64,000 nucleotides of DNA from Xanthomonas sp. DAR 35659 (GCF_041242975.1 NZ_CP162488.1:1726001-1790000), one strand, 5' to 3'. Numbered from the stretch's first letter, positions 16,531 to 26,084 are shown. The notes: generated by a model not told the origin, from the letters alone. Translations and numbers: made by a program.

Positions 16531-17127
16531 ATGCAAACAGATAACCCGTATGCCGCCCCCACCGCCGCGCTGCCCGATGCCCCGCCCATGGAGGCCCCCA
16601 TCGATGCCCTGGCCGCGCTGTTCGCGCCGTCCGCAACGAAACTGGCGTTGCTGTGCGCGACGAGCTTTGGCTGGTATGCGCTCTACTGGTTCTATCGCAA
16701 CTGGCGCGCGTTGCGCCTGCTGCCGGGGCGCCGACGCGTCTGGCCGGTGTGGCGCTCGGTGTTCTCGCTGATTTGGGTGTTCGCCTGCTTTCGTGGGCTG
16801 GAACACTGCATTGGCGCGCAGCGCGGCGCACTGGAGGGCTGGCTGGGGCCGGCGCTGGTCTATGTCTGCTTGAGCCTGCTGAGTGCGTGGTCGCCGCTGT
16901 TTTCGCTGCTCACATTGCTGCCCTGCTTGCCGGTATTGCTGGTCAACCAGCGCCTGGTCCTGTTCAAGCAGGCACGCGGCCTGCCGCGCAGCTGAGCGGA
17001 GCGTTTCAACGCCTGGACCTGGGCCTGGCTGGCCATTGCCGGCATGGTGGTGCTGTTGCTGATGGTCGGGATGCTGCTGGCGGCCGTGGGGTCGCATTAC
17101 CACATCAAGGCCGACGTGCCGGCCTGA
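16531..17127 (+). pseudogene. Small membrane protein gene split by an in-frame TGA (codon 155)
   Basis: The start ATG opens with MQTDNPYAAPTAALPD, a header common to small DUF-type membrane proteins in this family of bacteria. Four hydrophobic segments follow (LALLCATSFGWYALYWFY, VWRSVFSLIWVFACF, LVYVCLSLLSAW, LLTLLPCLPVLLVN). The frame is closed by TGA at 16993-16995. Past it the same frame stays open for 43 codons, encoding AERFNAWTWAWLAIAGMVV and one more membrane segment, to a TGA at 17125-17127. That continuation reads like the natural C-terminus, so the gene appears nonsense-mutated. The truncated 154-residue form might still be made. Confidence 0.65.
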
Positions 17128-17263
17128 TCGGATGACGGTATGCCATTGGGCAAGGCGACGCGTGCATGCATGCAACGCGGTCATGCCGGTAGCCACCAAA
17201 GTTTCATGTGCAACTACACCGGGACTGGTGTCTAATACCGGCCCCCACGCCGTGCCCCCTCCC

Positions 17264-17980
17264 GTGAGCCTCCCCGATTCCGATCTGCGTCCGGACCTGG
17301 ACCCGTTGCCCGACGACGGCACCGTCGTCACCTCCGGTCCGTTGACGCCGCCTGCCGATTCGGCCGGCACCGCGCAGGACGCGCGGGCGCTGCGGCATAG
17401 CGTGGCCGAGGACGTGCAGGGCATGCTGTTGGCGACGCTGGTGGCCTCGCTGGGCCTGGCGGTGTTCGCCAAGGGCGGGCTGATGATCGGCGGCATGGCC
17501 GGGGTGGCGTTCCTGCTGCACTACGCGCTGGGCTGGAACTTCGGCGTGGTGTTCGTGCTGGTGAACCTGCCGTTCTATTGGCTGTCGGTGCGGCGCATGG
17601 GCTGGGAGTTCACCCTGAAGACCTTCGTCGCGGTCGCCGCCTGCGGCTTGCTGACCGACCTGCTGCCGCGCTGGGCGCAGTACGCGACGATGACGCCGCT
17701 GTACTCGGCGCTGGTCGGCGGCGCGCTGGTCGGGCTGGCGATCCTGTTCTTCATCCGTCACCGCGCCAGCCTCGGTGGCGTCGGCATCCTGGCGGTCTAC
17801 CTGCAGCGCAGCCGCGGCTGGAGCGCGGGCAAGGTGCAGATGGGCTTCGATGCCGCGCTGATGCTGATCGCGTTCTGCGTGCTGGCGCCGCAGCAGGTGC
17901 TGTACTCGGCGATCGGCGCGGTGGTGCTGAGCCTGGTGCTGATGTTCAACCATCGCTCCGGGCGCTACATGGGCGTGTGA
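17264..17980 (+). CDS. YitT-family membrane protein
   Basis: A membrane protein with five to six hydrophobic segments of the YitT/DUF161 type: EDVQGMLLATLVASLGLAVF, GGMAGVAFLLHYALG, GVVFVLVNLPFYWLS, TFVAVAACGLLTDLLP, SALVGGALVGLAILFFI and a C-terminal pair. Members are found in many bacteria, with no settled function. The N-terminal 45 residues are acidic and Pro-rich (SDLRPDLDPLPDDGT). The start is uncertain: no good ribosome site precedes any candidate. I use GTG 17264 (VSLPDSDL); GTG 17252, ATG 17183 and ATG 17132 are also in frame. Confidence 0.75.
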   Translation: MSLPDSDLRPDLDPLPDDGTVVTSGPLTPPADSAGTAQDARALRHSVAEDVQGMLLATLVASLGLAVFAKGGLMIGGMAGVAFLLHYALGWNFGVVFVLVNLPFYWLSVRRMGWEFTLKTFVAVAACGLLTDLLPRWAQYATMTPLYSALVGGALVGLAILFFIRHRASLGGVGILAVYLQRSRGWSAGKVQMGFDAALMLIAFCVLAPQQVLYSAIGAVVLSLVLMFNHRSGRYMGV

Positions 17981-18480
17981 GCGGCAGGCCGCGGCGCCCG
18001 CCTTGCGGCGTGCTCGCTGCGCTGCGTCGCGCGGCGGGCAACGATGCCGATGCCTGGCGCAGCCCCGAAACGATGCGACGCTGATTTCCTGTGCGCTGCA
18101 ATCGCGTTCGCGCGTGTCGGTGCCGTGCATCGAGGCGCATCGCATGCCGGGTGGCTGCGTGATCGATCCCGCGATTGCCGCCATGCGCAACATGGCCCGC
18201 ATGCCGCGATCGGCCGTGCGGCAACTGTCTACGGGATATCCCGCGTGTCTACGAAATGGCCTTGTGGGCGCGTTCGTCGTCGGCGCATGCTGGCTGCGCA
18301 GGCGATGGGCGATACGCGCGATGACATGACGCGATTCACGGGAGTCATCGTGCCTGCGATGGGGGAACCGACCTGGATTTTTCAGCGCTTGCCGTTCGGC
18401 ATCGTGAGCTGCCGCATTGTCGCGCGCCGTCGTGGGAAGGGGCGTTTTCAGCTGTCTTTCGAGCACAGAAGGAGAATGCG
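17981..18480. other. 500-base intergenic region, no gene recognised
   Basis: No convincing coding frame, RNA gene or repeat is visible. The last 40 bases contain AAGGAGAA, the ribosome site of the lipoprotein at 18481, and the promoter of the quinone-cofactor oxidase cluster should lie in this stretch. Open frames crossing it have non-coding composition. Confidence 0.4.
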
Positions 18481-19923
18481 ATGAAGCGTGCGATAGGGTT
18501 CGCGGCGTGTGTCTGTGTCTTGGTCGCGGCGTGTTCGGCCGTGAATCCCGGTCCGGGTCCGGGCCCGGTAGCGCAATCGGGCAATGGGGGCATGGTGCCG
18601 CCCAAGCCGGGACTGGTCGCCGGTGCGTGCGTGCCGCCCGGATCGCCGAATTCGAACTGGTTTCCGCACGCGAACACGCCGCCGCCGGATTCGACGGATT
18701 TCGGTTCCGACAGCACCAACTGCGACTTCCACATCTGGTCGTGGAACGCGTTCCTGTGGCTGACCCAGGACGTCGGCGGGCAGCCGCGTTTCCTGAGCAT
18801 GAGCACCGATGGCGTGGCCGGCATCGCCGACGGCGTGCTCGATCCGTTGATCGGCCGCTCGCAGCAGGCGCGCACGGTGGAACTGATCGACCAGGCGGGG
18901 CCGGATGGCGTGCTGGTGGATCGCAACGGCCGCGCGATCTATTACTCGATCCACTCCAACGACGTGTTCGGCCAGTTCATCGCCAGCAATGGCCTGCAGG
19001 ATCCGAAGAAGCTGCGCGCCTTCAATCCGGACGCGGCCTTTCCCGTGGGCAGCATGACCCTGAAGGCGGCATGGAAGGTGGTGCAGCCGGGCGAGGATGT
19101 CTCCACGTTCTACACGCGCCAGGCGCAGATCGCGAAACTGGGCATGCGCAAGGGCAAGATCATCGCCACCGCTGACACCGAAACCCAGACCGTGGCGCTG
19201 GTCGGCTTCCACATCGGCGGCACGGTCGAGGGACATCCGGAAATGATCTGGGCCACCTTCGAGCATCAGGACAATGCGCCGGACCTGCCGCAACCGATGG
19301 AAAAGATGCAGCCGAACGACATCGTCTCGAACAAGGACTGGACGTTCTACCAGGCCAATACGCCAATGAAGCAGTGCAATCTCAACGCGGCCGGGTCCGG
19401 TGCGCTGACCTTGAACGCGCAGACGCAGACGCTGAGCCCGGTCACCCAGGTATGCCGCATGGTGCCGTATGGCGGACAGAAGCCGTGCCCGAGCGGGCAG
19501 GACTGCAACATCGACAACATCAAGTCGATGAACGCGGCGGTGGATAGCCAGTTGAACGATGTGTGGAAGAACTACTTCGAGGTCGGCGCGATCTGGTTCA
19601 ACCAGTTGGACGCGCTGCAGCCCAATTGCACCTTCCAGCCCGGTTCGGCGCTGGAGTGCGTGCCGGCGGGAGGCGCCTCGCCGCTGCTCACCGGTTCGGT
19701 GCGCCTGTCCAATTCCACCATCGAGACCTTCACCCAGGTGCAGAGCACGCAGGACAACTGCTTCGCCTGCCACAACACCACCCAGGTGATTTCGCCCGAT
19801 CCGCGCGCGCAGTCGTTGCCAGGGCTGAACGTCAATCTCAGCCATGTGGTGATCAACGACTACTTCCAGGCGCAGCTGCCGCAGAAGGCGCCGCCGGCGC
19901 CGCGGCCGGCCTCGCCGCGCTGA
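18481..19923 (+). CDS. Lipoprotein with a single c-type haem motif, partner of the LodA-like cluster
   Basis: A 480-residue exported lipoprotein: MKRAIGFAACVCVLVAAC gives a signal peptide with lipobox VAAC. After a Pro/Gly linker comes a long domain I cannot assign (FHIWSWNAFLWLTQDVGG, IYYSIHSNDVFGQFIASNG). Near the C-terminus lies one CxxCH haem-attachment motif, Cys427-Phe-Ala-Cys430-His431 (DNCFACHNT). It stands 36 bases before the LodA-like gene in the same direction. A haem lipoprotein could take electrons from, or anchor, that enzyme; this is inference. The ribosome site AAGGAGAA fixes the start. Confidence 0.72.
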   Translation: MKRAIGFAACVCVLVAACSAVNPGPGPGPVAQSGNGGMVPPKPGLVAGACVPPGSPNSNWFPHANTPPPDSTDFGSDSTNCDFHIWSWNAFLWLTQDVGGQPRFLSMSTDGVAGIADGVLDPLIGRSQQARTVELIDQAGPDGVLVDRNGRAIYYSIHSNDVFGQFIASNGLQDPKKLRAFNPDAAFPVGSMTLKAAWKVVQPGEDVSTFYTRQAQIAKLGMRKGKIIATADTETQTVALVGFHIGGTVEGHPEMIWATFEHQDNAPDLPQPMEKMQPNDIVSNKDWTFYQANTPMKQCNLNAAGSGALTLNAQTQTLSPVTQVCRMVPYGGQKPCPSGQDCNIDNIKSMNAAVDSQLNDVWKNYFEVGAIWFNQLDALQPNCTFQPGSALECVPAGGASPLLTGSVRLSNSTIETFTQVQSTQDNCFACHNTTQVISPDPRAQSLPGLNVNLSHVVINDYFQAQLPQKAPPAPRPASPR

Positions 19924-19959
19924 GGCGCGCCCCTTCTTCCGGATCAGGAGAAAATCATC

Positions 19960-22083
19960 ATGAGCAGCAACGTATTTCGCGTGCATCCGGCGATCGGCAT
20001 CGGCCGCGTCGGCGATAGTCAGGAGGTCTACCTGGCGCCGGTGACCGCGGCCGGCGCGCGCGGCGCCGACGGCCTGATGGGCGGATTGCCGGTGCAGCCC
20101 GGGACCGAGTCCACGCCGATCACCGCCGACCAGTTCCGCGATGCCGACGGCAACGTCAAGCGCCAGGCTGCGCGTTTCCACATCTACGCCTATCCCAGCG
20201 GCAGTTCGGGCACGTATCCCAACGGCGGCGGCACGCGCGTGGACGTGGGCAGCACGATCGACGGCAAGACGGTGAAGGACATCGTCTGGACCGTGCATGT
20301 GGCTAACAAGAAGCTCAACAACTATTCGACCGTGAGCAAGGACGGGCAGTTTCGCGGTATCGAGGCCTACACGCCGCAGTGCCAGGGCCAGTTGCAGCTG
20401 CGCAATGCGAACTACCCCGATGCGGCCAAGCCCGGCGATCCCGACGATCCGACGCGCCTGCGGCAGTTGGTCATCGATCCCGGTCCGCGCGCGATCAGCG
20501 TCGCGGCCGGCAGCGCGGCGCCGGTCGGGTTCGATGCGGCGACCACCGCCAGCTATGCCGATGCCGCCGGCGCGATCCAGCTGGTGCCGGACTATCCGGT
20601 CAGTTTTCCGTCCATGTTCCATGCGTTGCACGAGCCGCTGGGTGCGCTCGACTCGCTGGGCGACATGCGCGTGGAAGCCAATGGCGCGCTGATCGTGGCC
20701 GGCGGCTTCGCGCGGACCTCGGCGGTCATGCAGGCCGACGGGAGCTATCCGCCGTTGTCGGACGCGACCGAGAACGGCCTATGGTACGACGATGCCGCCG
20801 ATGGCCCGGTCAATGCGGTGCTGCTCTTCAGCGACGGCAGCAGCGCCAGCGTGCAGGGCGCGTGGTACGTCACCGGCGATCCGGGCTATGCGCCGCAAAC
20901 GCGCAACGTGGTCTCCACCTGGGACGACGTCTACGACGTGTGGGTGCGCGAACTGGGGCTTGTGCCGTCGCTGTACGCCAACAACGCCTTCGTCGGCACC
21001 TATCAGCCGTCCTTCAGCGAGGACATCCAGCCGATCTTCCACGCGGCCATGCTGCAACGCTGGAACACCAACCTGCCGTCGGGCGCGATCCGGGGCCACG
21101 ACATGATCGGGCAGATCCAGCCGACCGACGATCCCACCGCGAAGATCCCCAATCTGAAGACCCTGATCCGCGATCCGGCTTCCGCCGCCGATACCCAGAC
21201 CGGCTCGCCGATGATGCCGCTCTCGCTCGGCGATGCGCAGAAGAGCTTCCTCAGCGTCAGCGCGACCCAGTACTTCCTGCTCACCCAGTGGCATGGGAAC
21301 AACTACGTGCAGGGCGGCGCCGCGGCGCTGGGTCCTGGCGAACTGCTGGACCGGGTCACGCTGCAGAACTGCCTGGGCGGCCGCTACAGCCCGGGCATCG
21401 AGGTGTCGTTCCCGATCCGCGACACCAACCTGTATGTCACGCAATGGCAGCAGCGCGATTGCGGACCGTTCCGCATCAACCAGGCGCCGCTGGACTACGG
21501 CACCGCGCAGAAGGGCAAGGCGTTCCTGAGTTTCGGCTACGTGCCGTTGCAGCCGTATCCGGTGGAGCCGGGCGATCTGTCCAAGTTCATGTCGGTGCCC
21601 TGGCATACCGACTACAACTCCTGCGCCACGCACCTGCCCGATCCCAATCCGGGGGCGGCCAGTACCAATCCGAACATCACCGCGAACAACACCCTGTTCT
21701 GGTCGTGGCCGGCGGAGCGGCCGTTCGCGGTCTATCCGGTGGCCTTGTGCCAGGTCGATCCGGAGGACGACACCTGGTATCCCGGCCCGCAGGTGTACTC
21801 GGTGCGCGGCACCGGCACCGACAGCGACTATCCGGCGCAGGTCGGACGCTTCCAGGACTACGCGGATTTCGTCGCCAACTGGGCCAAGGTGGGCTTCGTC
21901 GTCAGCGGCTCGCAGATCGCGCAGGTGGCGGGACAGCCGCCGTATCCGGCGGACATGTTCCTGGAAGTGGCGAGCCAGTTCGACGTGGGCCAGGAATTCG
22001 TTGCGCCCTGGCCGATGGCCAACATTCCGGCCTATCCGCCGCCGTCGGCCGCGGCGCGCGCGGACGCCGATGGCCTCGGCTGA
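19960..22083 (+). CDS. LodA/GoxA-like CTQ-dependent amino-acid oxidase
   Basis: A 707-residue protein of the LodA family, whose members oxidise amino acids (lysine epsilon- or glycine-oxidase) using a cysteine tryptophylquinone made from a Cys and a Trp of the chain itself. The family N-terminus FRVHPAIGIGRVGDS is clear. The motif Asp551-Tyr-Asn-Ser-Cys555 matches the conserved Asp-x3-Cys around the cofactor cysteine. Trp641 in FVANWAKVGF is my candidate partner. There is no classical signal peptide, as in LodA. The start follows AGGAGAAA. The substrate cannot be predicted; LodB-like and haem-lipoprotein genes flank it. Confidence 0.85.
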   Translation: MSSNVFRVHPAIGIGRVGDSQEVYLAPVTAAGARGADGLMGGLPVQPGTESTPITADQFRDADGNVKRQAARFHIYAYPSGSSGTYPNGGGTRVDVGSTIDGKTVKDIVWTVHVANKKLNNYSTVSKDGQFRGIEAYTPQCQGQLQLRNANYPDAAKPGDPDDPTRLRQLVIDPGPRAISVAAGSAAPVGFDAATTASYADAAGAIQLVPDYPVSFPSMFHALHEPLGALDSLGDMRVEANGALIVAGGFARTSAVMQADGSYPPLSDATENGLWYDDAADGPVNAVLLFSDGSSASVQGAWYVTGDPGYAPQTRNVVSTWDDVYDVWVRELGLVPSLYANNAFVGTYQPSFSEDIQPIFHAAMLQRWNTNLPSGAIRGHDMIGQIQPTDDPTAKIPNLKTLIRDPASAADTQTGSPMMPLSLGDAQKSFLSVSATQYFLLTQWHGNNYVQGGAAALGPGELLDRVTLQNCLGGRYSPGIEVSFPIRDTNLYVTQWQQRDCGPFRINQAPLDYGTAQKGKAFLSFGYVPLQPYPVEPGDLSKFMSVPWHTDYNSCATHLPDPNPGAASTNPNITANNTLFWSWPAERPFAVYPVALCQVDPEDDTWYPGPQVYSVRGTGTDSDYPAQVGRFQDYADFVANWAKVGFVVSGSQIAQVAGQPPYPADMFLEVASQFDVGQEFVAPWPMANIPAYPPPSAAARADADGLG

Positions 22084-23212
22084 GCCGATCGGCGCGATGG
22101 CCGCCAACGCACGCCACGCCGTGGCGATCGTCGGCGGCGGCGCGGCCGGCTGCGCGACTGCGCTGGCGCTGGCCGCGCGGGGCATCGAGGACGTGGTCGT
22201 GGTCGACATGGGCCGCGTCGCGGGCTGGCGGCTGGGCGAGGCGCTGGCGCCGACCGCCAGCGCGGCGCTGCAGCGCCTGGGCGTATGGGATGCGTTCCTG
22301 GCGCAGCGGCCGCTGGCCTCGGCCGGCAGTTGCGCCAGTTGGGGCGCGCCGGAACTGGGCTACAACGACTTCATCGTCGCCGGCCAGGGCAAGGGCTGGC
22401 ACGTGGATCGTGCCGCCTTCGACGCGATGCTGGCCGCGTCGGTGCCGGCGCGGGGCGGCACGCTGCTGCGCGGACTGCGCCTGGGCGCGATCGGCCGCGA
22501 CGCGGACGGCAGCCACGTCCTGGACCTGCACGGCGAGCACGGCGCGGTGCGGCGCTTGCGCGCCGGCTTCCTGGTGGATGCCAGCGGCATCGCCGCCGCG
22601 GCGGTGCGGCGGCTGGGCGTGGCGCGCAACGAAGTGGATTGCCTGGCTTTCGTCGCCGGCGTGTTCGCGCTGGAGCACGCGGAGGCGATTCCGTCGCAGG
22701 CCTTGCTGGAGGCCTGTCGCGATGGCTGGTGGTACGCCGCGAAGTTGCCGGGCGCACGCATGATGCTGGCCTTGGCGCTGGAGCCGCGGCGGCAGCGGCA
22801 TTTCCTGGAGACGGCGGTGTGGCTGGCGGCGGCGCAGCAGACGCGGCACGTCGCGCACTGGCTGGCGCGCAGCGGTGCGACCTTGCCCGCTGGCGGCGGC
22901 CTGATCGCCGCACTGGGTCCGTCGGCGATCCTCAGCCGCGTGGTCGGGGAGGACTGGCTGGCGGTGGGCGACGCGGCCAGCGCCTACGATCCGTTGACCG
23001 CGCACGGCATCGTCAAGGCGTTGCAGGACGGCGAAGCGGCGGCGCACGCCCTGGCGGCGCAGTTGCAGGGCGCTGGCCCGGCGCCGCTGGCGGCCTATCA
23101 GGAGGGCGTGTTCGCGCGCTTTCGTGCCTATCTGCGCGAGCGCGGCGCCTTGTACGCGCGCGAGCGGCGCTGGGCGCAAGCGCCGTTCTGGCAGGCGCGC
23201 CTGGCGGCGTGA
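22070..23212 (+). CDS. LodB-like FAD-dependent oxidoreductase (CTQ maturation)
   Basis: A 380-residue flavoprotein of the tryptophan-halogenase/geranylgeranyl-reductase type. The N-terminal FAD motif VAIVGGGAAGCATALAL (Gly22-Gly27) is followed by GWRLGEALAP and a second FAD motif LAVGDAASAYDPLTAHGI. In Lod and Gox systems such a partner, LodB, is needed to form the quinone cofactor. The gene overlaps the 3' end of the LodA-like gene by 14 bases if it starts at ATG 22070; ATG 22097 is an alternative. The overlap and shared direction support a dedicated maturation role. Confidence 0.83.
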   Translation: MASAEPIGAMAANARHAVAIVGGGAAGCATALALAARGIEDVVVVDMGRVAGWRLGEALAPTASAALQRLGVWDAFLAQRPLASAGSCASWGAPELGYNDFIVAGQGKGWHVDRAAFDAMLAASVPARGGTLLRGLRLGAIGRDADGSHVLDLHGEHGAVRRLRAGFLVDASGIAAAAVRRLGVARNEVDCLAFVAGVFALEHAEAIPSQALLEACRDGWWYAAKLPGARMMLALALEPRRQRHFLETAVWLAAAQQTRHVAHWLARSGATLPAGGGLIAALGPSAILSRVVGEDWLAVGDAASAYDPLTAHGIVKALQDGEAAAHALAAQLQGAGPAPLAAYQEGVFARFRAYLRERGALYARERRWAQAPFWQARLAA

Positions 23213-23291
23213 TCCGGCTGCTGCGCGGCGCTGGGCGGGCGCTGTGGCGTAACGACGGCGCAGTGCCTACCGCCGCATGCGGGTGCCGAGG

Positions 23292-24197
23292 TCAGCCGTC
23301 GCCGCGTGCGTGGCGATCCGGACACGGCGTCGCGATGCCCAGCCGTTGCGCCAGGCGCCGCGCATCGAACGGCGCATGCACCTTCATGTCGTTGTCGAAG
23401 TAGCAGTACACGTCGCGGCGCACGCGCCGCGCGGCGGCCGGACCCGCGCGTTGCGGCGCCGCCGGCTCGCCGCCGCGGTGCCAGGCGTCGATCCGTTCCG
23501 CCCAGGCGTCCAGCGCTTCGTCGCTGTAGCCGCTGGCGTACAGCTGCGCGTCGCCATGCAGGCGCAGGTACAGGAAATCGGCGGTCACGTCCTCCAGGTA
23601 CGGCCATTTGCCGGCGGTGTCGGCCTGCACCAGGGCGACGCGATGCTTGCGCAGCAGCGCGACCGCCTGCGGCGTGGCGAAGCTGGGATGGCGCACCTCC
23701 AGCGCATGGCGCAGGCGCCGGTTGCGGTCGATCTTGAGCAGGCTGCGCTCGCGCATGCGGGCGGCGTCGCGCTTGCCGGCCAGGGCCAGCGCGGCTTCGT
23801 GGCTGCGCGGCAGGAGCGACAGGAAATCGTCCAGCAAGGCGGGGTCGAAGGCCTGCGACGGCGGCAGCTGCCACAGCAACGGTCCCAGTTTCGGCCCCAG
23901 CCCGAGCAGGCCGGAGGCGAAGAAGTTGGCCAGCGGTTGCTCGCAATCGCGCAGCCGTTTCAGATGCGTCACGAAACGCGGACCCTTGACCGCGAACACG
24001 AAACCGCGCGGCGTCGCGTCGTGCCAGGCGACGTAGCTCTTCGGCGTCTGCAGCGAGTAGAACGAGCCGTTGAGTTCGACCGAGCGGAAGCAGCGCGAGG
24101 CGTATTCCAGTTCGCGCCACTGCACCAGCCCGGGCGGATAGAACACGCCGCGCCATCGGGGGTAACGCCAGCCGGAGATGCCGATACACAGGCTCAT
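23292..24197 (-). CDS. DUF72 domain protein
   Basis: A 301-residue TIM-barrel protein of the DUF72 (YecE) family. It opens with LCIGISGWRYPRWRGVFYPPG and contains VELNGSFYSLQTPKSYVAWHDATP, FVFAVKGPRFVTHLKRL and the late strand FLYLRLHGDAQLY, then YCYFDNDMKVHAPFDA, all characteristic. The biochemical role of the family is not established. I chose ATG 24197 (MSLCIGISGW) because the family begins there, although the frame is open further upstream. It is convergent with the LodB-like gene and followed closely by no other gene on its strand. Confidence 0.88.
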   Translation of the reverse strand: MSLCIGISGWRYPRWRGVFYPPGLVQWRELEYASRCFRSVELNGSFYSLQTPKSYVAWHDATPRGFVFAVKGPRFVTHLKRLRDCEQPLANFFASGLLGLGPKLGPLLWQLPPSQAFDPALLDDFLSLLPRSHEAALALAGKRDAARMRERSLLKIDRNRRLRHALEVRHPSFATPQAVALLRKHRVALVQADTAGKWPYLEDVTADFLYLRLHGDAQLYASGYSDEALDAWAERIDAWHRGGEPAAPQRAGPAAARRVRRDVYCYFDNDMKVHAPFDARRLAQRLGIATPCPDRHARGDG

Positions 24198-24297
24198 GCG
24201 CCGACCATGCCGGCGGCGGCGTTCAAGCGCCGTGCATGGCGTGGCAAGGCCGCGTCGACCGCCGGCGCGACGCAAGGACGAGGTCAGCCGGCGGCGC

Positions 24298-25533
24298 TCA
24301 TTCCTGTGTAGGCGTCGCCGCAATCACCGCGACGCCGGCGCGCGCGCGCCTGGACAGCAGCGGCAAGGTCGCCGCCTGCTGGCCGGGCGCGTCGTACAGC
24401 CACAGCGCGCAGCAGGCGGCGTAGGAGCTCAGGTAGCTGCTGCGGAAGGCGACGATGCTGGCGCTGTAGCAGCCCGCTCCGTCGCGCAGGCGCAGGTCGG
24501 CGACGTAGTCGAAGGTGTAGTGGCCGGCATCGCGCCACGGCCATTGCGCGCGTTCCTCGGGGTCGCCGCTCCCGGCCGGTGCCGGGCAGCGTGCGGTCGG
24601 GTCGGGACTGCGTTGCCGGCCCTGCGCGTCGAAGCCGAGGCGTCGCAACTCCCGGTCCGCCGCCGCGCGCAGTTGCGGGTGCCGCGCCAGCCAGCGCGCC
24701 GCGTCCTGGTCCTCGGGCGCGGCCTGCGCAGGCGCCGGCGAAGGCGCCAGCGTGTGCCGGTAGCGGTAGCGCACCTGCAGCGCATGCGGGCTGCTGCGCT
24801 CGTCGGGCAGCGGCGACAGCGGCCGCGACAGGGTCAGTTTGTCCTGGAAGTAGTCGCCGTCGCGATAGGCCGCATAGCTGCGGCCGTCGATGCGCAGCCA
24901 GTACAGCGCCTGGTCGCCGCCGCGGCCGTTGATGCTGAAGACACCCGTCGCCGGCTCCGCTTCGGATGCGGCGTTGGGCGGGGCGAGGAAGCCGTGCGCG
25001 GGGTCGCGGCGCAGCACCGCGATCTCGGTGAACAGCCCGGTGCCGCCGACATAGGCACTGTCGAGCAGGTCGCGTTGCCCGTCTTCGTCCAGGTCGAGCA
25101 GGGTGTAGCGGTGGTGGCCGTTTTCGGAGACGTCGCGTTGCGCGCTGCCGGCGGCATCCAGGTAGGTGCGCACCGCCTGCCATTCGGCGGCGGTGACGCC
25201 GGGCGGCTGCGTGGGCGCCGCCGCCGCGGCGCCGTCCGTGCCCGCCGTGGCGATGTCGAAGCTCACGCCGGTGGTGTCGGCGTGGCGCCGCAGCACCGTG
25301 TCGATCGGGGTGGGGTCGGTGGCCGGTGCGGCCTCGATCTCGCGGCGCAACTGTTCCAGGACTTGCGGTAGCGTCGTCGTCCCGGGATCGGCCGCACGCG
25401 CTTGCGTCGCGCTTGCGGTGGCCAGCGCGAGCAGCGCTGTCGCCGCCCACGCCGACGGCCATGTCCGTGGCGTCCGCTGCGGTGCCGCGGCGGCCACGCG
25501 CGCGCGCGCGGCAGTCGCCGCGGCACGGTTCAC
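24298..25533 (-). CDS. Exported protein with an FG-GAP-like DxDxDG motif, unknown function
   Basis: A 411-residue protein I do not recognise. The N-terminus has a basic stretch and a hydrophobic run (AWAATALLALATASATQARA) that fits a signal peptide with cleavage near residue 47. Inside is a calcium-loop-like motif LLDLDEDGQRDLLDS followed by FG-GAP-like strands. Four or more Cys near the C-terminus suggest a periplasmic protein. The start is GTG 25533, overlapping the tag stop as GTGA, so it is translationally coupled to tag. It is the third gene of the DUF4153-tag unit; the upstream DUF4153 protein has a similar DLDGDGSDD motif. Confidence 0.7.
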   Translation of the reverse strand: MNRAAATAARARVAAAAPQRTPRTWPSAWAATALLALATASATQARAADPGTTTLPQVLEQLRREIEAAPATDPTPIDTVLRRHADTTGVSFDIATAGTDGAAAAAPTQPPGVTAAEWQAVRTYLDAAGSAQRDVSENGHHRYTLLDLDEDGQRDLLDSAYVGGTGLFTEIAVLRRDPAHGFLAPPNAASEAEPATGVFSINGRGGDQALYWLRIDGRSYAAYRDGDYFQDKLTLSRPLSPLPDERSSPHALQVRYRYRHTLAPSPAPAQAAPEDQDAARWLARHPQLRAAADRELRRLGFDAQGRQRSPDPTARCPAPAGSGDPEERAQWPWRDAGHYTFDYVADLRLRDGAGCYSASIVAFRSSYLSSYAACCALWLYDAPGQQAATLPLLSRRARAGVAVIAATPTQE

Positions 25534-26069
25534 GTGCTGCGCATCCACGGCGGATCGAGCCGCGCGATGCGCGCGAACGCCGGGCAGTCGGCGCGGTGCG
25601 CGCCCGGCAGGTAGCCCAGGCTCATCAGGAACTCGCCGGTGATCTCGCCGCCGGTGAAACGGAAGGTGCGCTTGAACAGCTTGATCCACTCGGCCTTGGC
25701 GCGCGGATGGTGCGCGTCCAGCCAGGCGGCGAAACCGCCATGCGAGGCGCGCATCCGCTGGATCGCCTGCGCATTGTGGATCGCGGCCTGCACCTTGAGC
25801 CGGTTGCGGACGATGCCGGCGTCGGCGAGCAGGCGCAGCACGTCGGCTTCGCCGAACGCGGCCACTTTGTCCACGTCGAACCCGGCGTAGGCGGCGCGGA
25901 AGCCGGCGCGCTTCTTCAGCATCAGCTCCCAGCTCAACCCGGCCTGGTTGATCTCCAGCACCAGCCGTTCGAACAGCTCGGATTCGGCACGTTGCGGAAC
26001 GCCGTACTCGGCGTCGTGATAAGGACCATGCAGGGCATGGCCCGGGGCGAAGTCGCAATAGGCGCTCAT
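25530..26069 (-). CDS. tag: DNA-3-methyladenine glycosylase I
   Basis: Tag removes 3-methyladenine from alkylated DNA in base-excision repair. The 179-residue protein matches the family: the YHDAEYGVPQ motif after Cys5, the substrate-pocket region FERLVLEINQAGLSWELML with the conserved Glu39, FRFTGGEITGEFLMSLGYLPG, and the zinc-snap His158-x3-Cys162 pairing with N-terminal Cys5/His18. It starts 15 bases after the DUF4153 gene ends and overlaps the following exported-protein gene, so a repair enzyme sits oddly within a membrane/periplasmic operon. Confidence 0.95.
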   Translation of the reverse strand: MSAYCDFAPGHALHGPYHDAEYGVPQRAESELFERLVLEINQAGLSWELMLKKRAGFRAAYAGFDVDKVAAFGEADVLRLLADAGIVRNRLKVQAAIHNAQAIQRMRASHGGFAAWLDAHHPRAKAEWIKLFKRTFRFTGGEITGEFLMSLGYLPGAHRADCPAFARIARLDPPWMRST

Positions 26070-26084
26070 GCTGGGTGGGTTTCC

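Noticed and set aside
18003..18484. Two overlapping small frames before the haem lipoprotein
   Set aside because: Arg/Cys-rich composition and no ribosome sites; they look like chance frames in GC-rich DNA.
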